A program made the translations under genes and the position numbers. Below are positions 25,901 to 32,741 of a stretch of 33,571 bases of DNA, piece after piece. The notes beneath the pieces are model-generated. The model was given only the letters and a program-made list of their open reading frames with translations, did not search any database and was not told the DNA's origin. This stretch comes from Rhodobacter sp. (GTDB taxonomy: Bacteria > Pseudomonadota > Alphaproteobacteria > Rhodobacterales > Rhodobacteraceae): assembly GCA_013821825.1 (NCBI GenBank), contig PNJK01000039.1:1-33571 (forward strand), written 5' to 3'. Position 1 is the first letter of the stretch. Each line of letters opens with the position of its first letter.

Positions 25901-26525
25901 CCTCGGAAATGTCGGTGAAGCTGATCGCCCGCGCCTCAAGCGCGCTCAGGTTTGGCATCAGGCCCGGGAAACGCGCCTCGTCCAGATAGCTGCGCTCGAC
26001 GGACTCCAGATACAGCAGGACAAAGTTGCGCGGCGCGTCGGGGAACTCCAGCCGTTCGACCGGCACGAAGTGTGGCGGTGGCGGGCCGGACATCCGGGTG
26101 CCGGTCAGGCGGGCATTGGCGGCAAGCTGCGCAAGGTCGCCCGCCCCGGGGTTGAACCAGATGGCCCCCGCCATCAGCGCCAGACCCGCAAGAAGCCTTG
26201 CAACTGAGGGGCTCTTGGGATCGACCGCCCGAAGCAGACGGAAGCTGACCGTCGCCACGACCAGACTGGCAACGACCAATGCCGCAGCAGCCGTCAAAGT
26301 CCCGGCGAATGCCCCAAGACCCGCGCCATCGAACCCGACCCTCAGGTGATAGAGCACCGAAGCATCGATGCCCGACCCGGTCAGCCGGTTGATCGTCGCA
26401 TAGGCCACCAGCAGCAGAAGCTGGGTCAGAACCACCGCTGACACCGCTCTTGCGGCCCATTTCGAGGTCAAGCTGCGCCGCCACATGCCGATCGCCCCGG
26501 CAAGAAGTGCCAGGCTAGTCCACAT
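22983..26525 (-). CDS. Phosphoglycerol-transferase-like sulfatase-fold protein fused to GDPD and two repeat modules
   Basis: A giant envelope protein. Numbering here is from a GTG at 26537; the ATG at 26525 is my preferred start (minus 4), and neither has a strong ribosome-binding site. Membrane segments occupy about 7-130. A sulfatase/LtaS/MdoB-fold domain (170-460) shows LLYLESVE (metal Glu178), SGSGWTIAGM (nucleophile candidate T219) and VASDH (394-396). A module at about 645-780 follows. A GDPD domain (805-1035) has AHSGG (H813), EID (841-843) and HD (856-857), close to the catalytic set of glycerophosphodiesterases. A second copy of the module lies at about 1040-1170. It probably transfers phosphoglycerol to a periplasmic glycan and hydrolyses glycerophosphodiesters. 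It is coupled to the deacetylase downstream by a 4-base overlap. Confidence 0.85.
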   Translation of the reverse strand: MWTSLALLAGAIGMWRRSLTSKWAARAVSAVVLTQLLLLVAYATINRLTGSGIDASVLYHLRVGFDGAGLGAFAGTLTAAAALVVASLVVATVSFRLLRAVDPKSPSVARLLAGLALMAGAIWFNPGAGDLAQLAANARLTGTRMSGPPPPHFVPVERLEFPDAPRNFVLLYLESVERSYLDEARFPGLMPNLSALEARAISFTDISEVSGSGWTIAGMVASQCGMPLIGSGAGLDAFLPGATCIGDLLDPQGFDLTYLGGADLAFAGKGAFYDSHGFDRVVGRAELQPLLDDPDYVNDWGLFDDSLYAEATRRFDALAGADAPFGLVLLTLDTHHPFGFTSRSCADQPYSTGENEFLNAVHCADRLAAEFIRYVIESPAFKDTVLIVASDHLAMPNLAQDRLEAGDRSNLLMVFAPDLPPATIPKPGTTLDIGPMLLGLIGAPTPALGFGRDLLANAPTLRGGAPGLEELIGDSRGYLATLWAFPQLADGIISDPEAGEVILGRRRLKPPALLRLNAALEVTAIDFDLAGGITLTELVASLPDDQRFVWMDACRKTAVFAAAPPPEAAELCALAGTLASPDLRQIPLFGGIPVEAEALGEAFARGPDQLAFHDALLTDRKRRRRFATANVIDYTPPNGLTGEVAIRSAGYSTGDSWALNLATGERVKLMRGLTLLGLSPNEAPIKIGHVDTCGYGGRQSDGVPLETGFQAAIDANAGVFGAFAIVAHNSVVCYEVEPGLEPLFEGTGLTKWRDLWYEQPYIALIAGNGETKEFVGARQTALGLDLQNFMRPVQQDQQRLLSSLPRIAHSGGALDGRTYTNSLEALNANADAFDLIEIDLTWTSDRELVCLHDWDQPFLALDGVLPANPLSLAEVQDRTAAKAGFRPCTLASLAGWMRANGGVRIVLDLKAGAVEAYRKIAETYPDLGSRFVPQIYQPEDYRAVRDMGYGDVIWSLYQYGGGTLDVLAWLQRMDLLGLAMPPERLSTGLARQAREATGVLSWVHTLNTLAEFDAALQAGAAEIFTDSLPPPVVARFEVISSGHASGESTLRPLDGGAAVRLTRGVNLVALAQDGSPELLTTFDGCAALDTGKAPDPAPFRKALTEAAARGQDLAVVVHDSAFCEGVTLAPLFAGSPLVAAPKIEFRQPYIGQIRADGRVLEFSGAPESSLRETIFVEVAP

Positions 26526-26605
26526 GGTCCGACCCACGGTCGCTGCGTGTTCTATGCCCCATGATCATCGCCCGGGCAGCACCCTCCAATCCGCTCGGGC
26601 AAGCA

Positions 26606-26665
26606 CCGGCGATGCGCCGGCTGGCCCCACTTCACGAGGTAATCCCTTGCCCCACCAACGGCAAG
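26606..26665. other. Two small perfect hairpins upstream of the sulfatase-GDPD gene
   Basis: CCGGCG/CGCCGG (26606-26611 and 26615-26620) and CTTGCC/GGCAAG (26646-26651 and 26660-26665) lie in the 139-base gap between the two same-strand genes. No T-run follows, so a terminator role is uncertain; they could stabilise the upstream message. Confidence 0.4.
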
Positions 26666-26676
26666 CACAGCCCCCC

Positions 26677-27492
26677 TCATCGTGGCGTGTCTGGCACCAC
26701 CCCTATGGCATCGCGCGCGCTCATCAGCCGGATGATCCCGGCATCGCGCAGCCGGTCGGCGCAGTCCAGGACACCCAGAAACTGATCGACCGAGTTTTCG
26801 TATTCATAGGTCGGGATATCGACCACCCGATGCCAGATATAGACCAGCCAATAGCCATCGCGCCCGGCGCGCTCCATCTCGGCGCAGATCTCATCGACGG
26901 ATTTCGTGTTCGCCACCTGCTCGCGGTTGATGCGGAAATGGTCGGTCCGGTCAAAAAGGTTGATCCCCTCGTTTCCCCAGCCCCGGAAATGCGCGTTGTA
27001 ATAGAAACGGGCGCGGTCCAGCACCCGCTCGTCATAATCGCCATTGGGCGAGGCGAAGGTTTCAGGATAGATCCCTGTGGCCCGAAGGATCTGCGCAGCG
27101 GGCACTCCAAGTTCCATCTCAAGCACTTCGTCACTGGCTTTGGACAGCATGTAGGCATGGGTGAAGCCATGCGCCCCGAACTCCCATCCGAACTGCTGCA
27201 AACTGCGGACATTCTCCCATGAGATGTCGCCAGGCGCGCCGGTGATCGGCTTGGTCTGGCCGAACATGGTGCCGGGAATGTCACGCCCGAAGAACTCTGG
27301 CATATACTTGGCGAAGAACTCCGAAGTGACATTATCGACAGTGAAGGTGACGATCCCCACCTCTGGTTCAGCCGATGCCGGGACGGCGAACATCGTCGCC
27401 AGCATGGCTTTCCAGATCGGACCACGACAAGCGCGCCGACGCCCGGCACTCGACCCGCCTTTACGTTGATCCGGAAGATTATCCTTGCGCAT
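26677..27492 (-). CDS. Polysaccharide deacetylase, NodB-like with altered first motif
   Basis: First gene of the cluster, about 271 residues. A basic N-terminus with a hydrophobic stretch (IWKAMLATMFAVPASAE, 26-42) suggests export. The zinc-histidine motif is intact: GAHGFTH (106-112, H108 and H112). The first motif reads TVDN (51-54) where its sister at 22216-22986 has TFDD, so the metal-ligand Asp is replaced by Asn while the base Asp is kept. SPNGDYDERVLDRA and the late YIWHRV (with its histidine) also match the sister, so the two are paralogues. Two adjacent ATGs exist; I chose 27492 because GGGAG is five bases before it (27495 would leave only two). It is followed by the sulfatase-GDPD gene after about 150 bases. 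Confidence 0.85.
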   Translation of the reverse strand: MRKDNLPDQRKGGSSAGRRRACRGPIWKAMLATMFAVPASAEPEVGIVTFTVDNVTSEFFAKYMPEFFGRDIPGTMFGQTKPITGAPGDISWENVRSLQQFGWEFGAHGFTHAYMLSKASDEVLEMELGVPAAQILRATGIYPETFASPNGDYDERVLDRARFYYNAHFRGWGNEGINLFDRTDHFRINREQVANTKSVDEICAEMERAGRDGYWLVYIWHRVVDIPTYEYENSVDQFLGVLDCADRLRDAGIIRLMSARDAIGVVPDTPR

Positions 27493-27607
27493 CATGGCTC
27501 CCTGCCGCGGATGATGTGCCACCACCCGTCCAGAATGCAACAAGCTTGGCCCATGTCGATGTGCGCGATTGACGCGGGCCGACACCGTTCAGCGGTTTGC
27601 CCGCCTC

Positions 27608-27642
27608 ATCGGCAGTTCGCTTCGCCCCGGCCCGATGCCGAT
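27608..27642. terminator. Hairpin just after the ABC ATPase gene
   Basis: ATCGGCA (27608-27614) and TGCCGAT (27636-27642) are exact reverse complements with a GC-rich loop, five bases beyond the stop of the minus-strand ATPase gene. No T-run is seen. It may separate that gene from the glycan cluster. Confidence 0.4.
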
Positions 27643-27646
27643 CAGG

Positions 27647-28645
27647 CTATCTTATGCGCAGCCCGTCGGCGTCGAAATACAGCTCCCGCGCCCGGTCGAG
27701 GTCCAGGAAGACCGCCGCTCCGGGGGTGAAATCCTGATGGCCGAACAGGCGTGCCGTGATTGTTCCCAGCCGTTCCGTCCGGATGATCAGGTTCGTCTCG
27801 CTGCCCAGGGTTTCGACGTGGTCCAATGTTCCGGCAATTGCCCCCGCCGTCAGGCTTACGGAGATATGTTCGGGACGGGTGCCGACATATCGGCCCGGCC
27901 TGCCAAGCGGACCAGAGTCGAGGAAGTTCATCTTTGGCGATCCGATGAAGCCTGCGACGAACATGTTGTCAGGGTCGTGATAGACATCCATCGGACGTCC
28001 CCACTGCTCGATCCGGCCCTTGTTCATCACGACGATATGGTCGGCCAGAGTCATCGCCTCGACCTGATCATGCGTGACATAGATCGTGGTGGTCCCAAGC
28101 CTGCGGTGCAGGTCGGCCATTTCGATCCGCATATGCACCCGCAGCGAAGCATCAAGGTTGGACAGCGGCTCGTCGAACAGAAACAGGCTTGGCTTCCGGA
28201 CAATCGCGCGTCCGATCGCCACCCGCTGACGCTCGCCGCCCGAAAGCTCTTGCGGTAGCCGCCGCAGCAAGGGTGACAAGGCAAGGATTTCGGCAACATG
28301 GCGCACTGCCTTATCGGTATCGCGGCGCGAAAGCCCTGCCTGCCGAAGCCCAATGCCAAGATTGCCCGCTACGGTCAGATGCGGATAAAGCGCGTAGCTT
28401 TGGAAGACCATCGCAATGTCACGCTCGACCGGGGGCAGGGCGGTCACATCCCGTCCCGCAAGCCGGATACTGCCGCTGTCGGGGTCAAGCAGCCCGGCGA
28501 TGATCCGCAGCAGGACCGACTTGCCGCAACCCGACGGCCCGACCAGTGCCCAGAACTCGCCCGATCCAATGGTCAGATCAAGTCCGTGAAGAACTTCCAG
28601 CCCGTCGAAGCTCTTGCGCAGAGCAGAGATTTCCAGTGATGCCAT
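27647..28645 (-). CDS. ABC transporter ATP-binding protein, UgpC/MalK type (orphan)
   Basis: ATPase subunit of a carbohydrate- or glycerophosphate-type importer, 332 residues. Walker A is GPSGCGKS (36-43), the Q-loop lies in VFQSYALYPHLTV (80-92), the signature is LSGGERQR (134-141), Walker B is LFLFDEPLSNLDA (154-166) and the switch histidine is H192. A C-terminal regulatory/TOBE region follows (GSPKMNFL, then VGTRPEHISV), typical of the MalK/UgpC group. No permease or binding-protein gene is in the window, so it is an orphan and may serve a transporter elsewhere. It lies about 155 bases upstream of the glycan cluster on the same strand. A damaged copy of its own first 42 codons lies directly upstream. 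Confidence 0.9.
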   Translation of the reverse strand: MASLEISALRKSFDGLEVLHGLDLTIGSGEFWALVGPSGCGKSVLLRIIAGLLDPDSGSIRLAGRDVTALPPVERDIAMVFQSYALYPHLTVAGNLGIGLRQAGLSRRDTDKAVRHVAEILALSPLLRRLPQELSGGERQRVAIGRAIVRKPSLFLFDEPLSNLDASLRVHMRIEMADLHRRLGTTTIYVTHDQVEAMTLADHIVVMNKGRIEQWGRPMDVYHDPDNMFVAGFIGSPKMNFLDSGPLGRPGRYVGTRPEHISVSLTAGAIAGTLDHVETLGSETNLIIRTERLGTITARLFGHQDFTPGAAVFLDLDRARELYFDADGLRIR

Positions 28646-28776
28646 TCAGCGGTGGGCCTTGCTTCTTATCCGGTTTACGCGGCGAACAGGGCGGCGCGCA
28701 ACCTCGATTGGCCCGAACAGGCCCGAGGGAAGGCAAGTTGAAGGCCAGAGTTGCCGCGAAACCATAACCCCCCCCG

Positions 28777-28901
28777 TTGCCGCAGCCCGACGGTTCGACC
28801 AGCGCCCGGAACCTGCCAGAGCCGACGGTCAGATCAAGCCCGAGCAGGACCTTCTGGCCATCGAAGCATTTGGTCTGCGCAAGGATTTCCAGTAAAGCCA
28901 T
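28777..28901 (-). pseudogene. Decayed N-terminal fragment of a second UgpC/MalK-type ATPase
   Basis: On the minus strand, from the ATG at 28901, a frame of about 42 codons reads MALLEILAQTKCFDGQK, then LLGLDLTVGSG and ALVEPSGCGN. This aligns residue for residue with the start of the intact ATPase at 27647-28645 (MASLEISALRKSFDGLE, LHGLDLTIGSG, ALVGPSGCGK). The match stops exactly in Walker A, where the lysine codon is lost at a run of eight C (plus strand, 28768-28775). The DNA is roughly three-quarters identical by eye, so the copy is old or came from a related gene. It cannot encode a working ATPase. Confidence 0.8.
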
Positions 28902-29331
28902 GAAAGATCAGACCCGCTTCTGTCTCGATCTGCGCGCATGACGACGCGGGGTGTAACTGTCTTCGGCCCGCCACTGGGTGGGCGCTGGCACTGGTTCGCC
29001 TGGGCAGCCCTGCCGGACGTTGCACGCAGGATATGTTCAAAGGCTGGCGCACCCCCGGCGCGGGCCCTTTTCGCCTGGCTGGAGCCATCTGAATTGTGCG
29101 GGGAAATCTGGGGGCGGCGCTGTTGCGCATCGCCTTGGTTCAGGGCTTCAATAGGTGCATCCGGCGGGCTTGACGGATCGGACGGGCAAGCCTGACCCTC
29201 TTGGTTTCCGTGCCACGCACTGACCTTCGTGCGATCCTGCGCTTGAACGGCCCTTCGCTTGAACCGTCTGCGTCGCTGCCGATACTGATCAGCCCAATGA
29301 TCCACTGACATTCAAAGCCGGATGGCGAGGT

Positions 29332-29541
29332 TTGCCGCCCCGCAGTCTTGATCGCCGGGCCATTCATCAGCGAATGTCAGACAAGGTGCTGTTCAAGATG
29401 CCGTTTCAGCGGGCCTTGCACCGGGCGCGGGCGTTCCTGCAAGACTGGCGGCGCATTGCGACCCGAAACGACAGATGGTCGAAAGCCTTCTTCTTCGCTG
29501 TCGCACTCACGGCGACCGTCATGTCCCGGCATGGGGGGCTG
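29332..29541 (+). pseudogene. Remnant of an IS5-family transposase C-terminus
   Basis: In the plus frame starting at 29332, the stretch FLQDWRRIATRNDRWSKAF followed by FFAVALTATV (about 29428-29520) matches the C-terminal end of IS5-group DDE transposases, where the usual form is KDWRRIATRYDR..FxxAIxIAATV. The upstream catalytic part is missing: the same frame before 29400 is short and has no DDE motif, and no start codon with a ribosome-binding site is present. Terminal inverted repeats were not found by eye. It shows that a mobile element once inserted here and decayed. Confidence 0.65.
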
Positions 29542-29568
29542 ACGCTGCGAAAGCCGCCTGATCCGCCT

Positions 29569-29778
29569 TCATGCCACCAGGGAAATGACATTGCCTTGAC
29601 GGACGTGACCCGTCTCGGCTGCCGCCACCTTCATTCGAAGCTGATAGACCCGCGCCTCATGCTCTCTGAAGGCGATGTCCGGCCTCGTGCCCTCACGAAC
29701 CGAGGCAATGGATTGCAGAAAGTCTTCATAGATCTGAATCTTAAGGCAATCAGTGTAGTTCAGCCGATTTTGGTCCAT
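29569..29778 (-). CDS. Small hypothetical protein, 69 residues
   Basis: I do not recognise this family. The ATG at 29778 is seven bases after GGGGG. The predicted product is soluble and mostly helical, starting MDQNRLNYTDCLKIQIYEDF with a central REHEARVYQLRMKVA helix; it has no signal peptide or membrane segment. Codon choice looks natural (many GCC, GGC, GTC and GAG codons), unlike the surrounding degraded DNA, which is why I list it. It lies just beyond the transposase remnant, on the other strand. Confidence 0.45.
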   Translation of the reverse strand: MDQNRLNYTDCLKIQIYEDFLQSIASVREGTRPDIAFREHEARVYQLRMKVAAAETGHVRQGNVISLVA

Positions 29779-30646
29779 CAAGATACCCCCAAGGATCTGA
29801 ACTCAAACCCTGGTCAGAAATGATGGCAAAATCTTGGCACTGCGGCCCAGACAGCCAGGACGCCGGCCCGCGAATGCCCGTGAGGCAAGCCTTCAATGGA
29901 TGGGTTCGGTGATCCAGAGCGCATCAATCCGGATGAGAATTGCCTTTCGGATTCGCGTTCCGGGCGGTCTGTCGATCAGCCAAAGACGTCTGGTCGGCAC
30001 GCCTTCATTTTGATGCAACCGCACGTATGATCGACGGTCCCGCAGGGCGGTTCCGTCCCGGCAGCCTACAGGCAACCATTTGTATTAACACAAAAAACAT
30101 ATTCAGATATGGGCGGGGCGGCGGCGGGTTCCAAACAGTGGGGCGGTTCTTGTCAAACGGCCGCGCGAGGGGATTCACGCGGCCAATAGGCGATGACGGT
30201 TTTACCAAACAAGGCAACTCGGAACTCTATTTCTAACTTTAACGTATTCCACTAATATAGCATAAGCAAGCCTAATATTGGCTGGTTGCGGAAACAGTCT
30301 GTTCTTGGAGATGGAACAAGAAACCTCCATCAAAACGAAGTTGCCGTCGGCGACTCACTAATATCTGACGTCGTGAAAGTCCGGGACAACAGGCAGGCTT
30401 AAAGAGCGCAGGCACCAAGACGCGTGCCGGGCCAGCGCCAGACAGCACGGATTCGCCGGTATCAGGCAGGCCGACAACCGGGCCTCGCCGCTTCGACTTG
30501 GGCTCCTGACCTGAGCCCCCCAGGTCTCCGACCGGCGCTCCTTCCTGTCATGCCAAAGGTGACAGGCGCTGAGGCGATCGAAGCATGCAAGCGGGCGGGC
30601 GGCCAGGTTCTTCCGGTCTGACTTGACCCGCGCGCTTGCGCTACAC

Positions 30647-31579
30647 TTACTGACCCTTCCACAGAACCCCGGCCAGCCGGGCCTTTTCAGGGCGGGCATC
30701 GATGGGCCGTGCTGCTGAGGGCAGGCTTCGGTAGACCGGATCCTTGCACAGCTCCACATGTGCGCGGTGGAGGTGTCGCGCCGGAACCTGCGGAAAAAGG
30801 TGATGGACAAGGTGATACGAGTCGTTGCGCGGGAAGAAAAGCAGGCGAACCACCGTTGGGGCAAGGACGTTGCGCGAAGCTTCCAGCTCGTCTTTGGCCC
30901 CGACGAGCCCGGCATGATCCAGGCAGTCGGTCCAGAAGTTCAAGGTCGGATAGATGTAGAACAACGGCAGGATGACGAAGAAGATCGCGGTGAGGGGCGA
31001 GATGATGGCGAAGGCCGCAATCAACGTGAGGAGAGAGAGTTTCAGAAACACGAAGAGACGACCGTCTTCGCCGGACAGGTTGATGCCGGTGTAAAGCGGC
31101 AGGTGGCGACCCAGCAGCGGCGTCGCAATGTGCCTCAGGATGGTCCGCATGTTCACCGGGTCGTGCAGGCCGAACCGCTCGATCGATCCGAACTCGGCAT
31201 CGTGCTCGTAGTCGCCATTGTTGGCATGATGCGACAGGTGGTCGTCCCTGTATTTCCGGAAGGACTTCATCAGGATCGACGTACATACCCGGCCGATCCG
31301 CACATTGTCTTCACGAAGTTCGGAAAACGTCGCGTGGCTGCACTCATGCACGATGTTGTTGATCCCGCGCAGGCGTGTTCCTATGAAGATTGCCGTGATG
31401 GCCATCATCGCCACCGACCAGAACGTGACCGGCAGCGACAGCAGATAGGACCCCAACGCGATCGACGCGAGGATCGAACCGGCATAGGCCGCGACAATCG
31501 CCCAGGAAACCGTCCGCGAGTATCGGGTCATCCCAAAAAAACGCCGGATGTAGGTCTTGCGTAAGAATTTTCCTGACAT
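30647..31579 (-). CDS. Membrane fatty-acid desaturase
   Basis: Di-iron membrane desaturase (or hydroxylase-like relative) of 310 residues. All three histidine boxes are present: HECSH (78-82), HLSHH (114-118) and HLVHH (256-260). The hydrophobic stretches around 27-68 and 180-212 fit four membrane crossings. The ATG at 31579 follows GGAGGGAA. It is divergent from the ArgP-like regulator across 192 bases, an arrangement that suggests the regulator controls it. Double-bond position and substrate cannot be read from sequence; phospholipid acyl chains are the usual target. An open frame at 30358-30915 on the same strand is only a shadow. Confidence 0.9.
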   Translation of the reverse strand: MSGKFLRKTYIRRFFGMTRYSRTVSWAIVAAYAGSILASIALGSYLLSLPVTFWSVAMMAITAIFIGTRLRGINNIVHECSHATFSELREDNVRIGRVCTSILMKSFRKYRDDHLSHHANNGDYEHDAEFGSIERFGLHDPVNMRTILRHIATPLLGRHLPLYTGINLSGEDGRLFVFLKLSLLTLIAAFAIISPLTAIFFVILPLFYIYPTLNFWTDCLDHAGLVGAKDELEASRNVLAPTVVRLLFFPRNDSYHLVHHLFPQVPARHLHRAHVELCKDPVYRSLPSAARPIDARPEKARLAGVLWKGQ

Positions 31580-31727
31580 GTTCCCTCCGATGCGGTTGCC
31601 GAATTCTACCTAAGTTGTTGAACAATTTATACTGCAACCTATGACTGTTTTCATTTTCGACACAGTCCATCAGCGCAGCTAATGCAGATTCAGGCCTGGG
31701 TCTTTGCCTTCAGGGTTTTATCCAGTA

Positions 31728-31759
31728 ATGCTTAACTGAAGCATAAGGCGCGCTTATGC
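31728..31759. promoter_or_regulatory. Overlapping palindromes upstream of the LysR gene
   Basis: ATGCTT (31728-31733) and AAGCAT (31739-31744) form one inverted repeat. GCATAAG (31741-31747) and CTTATGC (31753-31759) form another that shares its left arm with the first. The result is three half-sites of a GCTTA/TAAGC-like motif ending right before the AAGGAGG ribosome-binding site (31761-31767). This fits a LysR autoregulatory operator that also faces the divergent desaturase promoter. Confidence 0.6.
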
Positions 31760-31771
31760 GAAGGAGGGGAT

Positions 31772-32692
31772 ATGTCCCGTATCGACTACGATTCAATCAC
31801 AATACTTGCTGCGGTTGTGCGGGAAGGAAGCTTTGAAGCTGCCGCGAAATCGATGAATGTGACGCAGTCTGCGGTCAGTCAGCGAATCAGGCAGCTGGAA
31901 GAAAGGGTAGGGGTGGTCCTCGTCGCGCGGGGGCGCCCTTGCGTTCCGACGGAGGCGGGGCTCCAGTTCTGCCGCCACCTGGATCAGGTAACATTGCTGC
32001 AACAGGAACTTGACGAGCACATGCGTGCCCTGACTGGGGGCGCAGGTGCCCAGGCTGCAACCATTCGCCTTGCCGTAAACAACGACAGCCTGGCGACCTG
32101 GTTTCCAAATCTGATCAAGCGCGCGACGCTGGAGCTGGGTGTCCGCTTTGACATCCTTCCCGACGATCAGGAGCACACTGAAGTCAGCCTGAAGTCGGGA
32201 AACGCTCTTGCCGTGATCACGACGCTCGAAACCCCGGTTCAAGGGTGTCGGAGGATTTCGCTCGGGTCCATGGACTATATCGCCGTGGCTTCGCCAGATC
32301 TGTTCAAGAGGGAATTCTCCAAAGGTGTTTCGCTGGATACCCTGCGCGAATCGACCTGCCTGGCCTTCAACCGCAAGGACACGATCCAGGATCAGTGGAT
32401 GACCCTCTGCTTTGGCGCTTCCGTTCCCGTTTCAACGCATTTTGTCCCATCCTACGAGGGATACCTCTCCTGCTGCCTGAAAGGCGCCGGATGGGGCCTT
32501 GTGCCCAGAATTGCGGGAATGCCGCTCATAGATCGTGGCGAGCTAGCAGACCTCTCTCCCGGTAAAGAGGTGAGGGTATCCTTGCATTGGCAGGCCAGCA
32601 TGCAATCGAGCGAGATCCTCAGCCGGCTCGGAGACATGGTGCTGGAAGAGGCGAGGAAACACCTCACCTCGGACCGTTTCAGGCCGGACTGA
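31772..32692 (+). CDS. LysR-family regulator, ArgP/IciA-like
   Basis: Transcription factor of 306 residues. The N-terminal winged helix-turn-helix (1-60) has YDSITILAAVVREGSFEAAA and VTQSAVSQRIRQLEERVG, close to the ArgP/IciA group. The effector domain (about 93-300) includes RLAVNNDSLATWFPNLI, MDYIAVASPDLF and GWGLVPRIAG, also ArgP-like. AAGGAGG precedes the ATG. ArgP normally controls the basic-amino-acid exporter ArgO (a LysE-family protein), but here the divergent neighbour is a desaturase; the window's LysE-type gene is 24 kb away. Control of the desaturase is inferred from the divergent layout and the palindromes at 31728-31759. Confidence 0.88.
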   Translation: MSRIDYDSITILAAVVREGSFEAAAKSMNVTQSAVSQRIRQLEERVGVVLVARGRPCVPTEAGLQFCRHLDQVTLLQQELDEHMRALTGGAGAQAATIRLAVNNDSLATWFPNLIKRATLELGVRFDILPDDQEHTEVSLKSGNALAVITTLETPVQGCRRISLGSMDYIAVASPDLFKREFSKGVSLDTLRESTCLAFNRKDTIQDQWMTLCFGASVPVSTHFVPSYEGYLSCCLKGAGWGLVPRIAGMPLIDRGELADLSPGKEVRVSLHWQASMQSSEILSRLGDMVLEEARKHLTSDRFRPD

Positions 32693-32741
32693 CAGGACGG
32701 CGATCCCGCCCGGGTTCACCTTTTCGCTTGCCAGGTCACCC

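Larger units (their letters stand above)
28902..30646. other. About 1.7 kb of mostly degraded DNA
   Basis: No complete recognisable gene lies here. It contains an IS5-type transposase remnant (29332-29541), one plausible small ORF (29569-29778), and an AT-richer stretch (about 30060-30360) with a GGCCGCG/CGCGGCC hairpin (30159-30165 and 30178-30184). A CCTGTCA/TGACAGG pair near 30544-30566 lies downstream of the desaturase gene and may mark its 3' end. Many overlapping open frames exist on both strands, but none has a domain I recognise. Confidence 0.55.

Noticed and set aside
30358-30915. Minus-strand 185-residue frame at the desaturase 3' end
   Set aside because: Out of frame with the desaturase and overlapping its third histidine box; no start signal.
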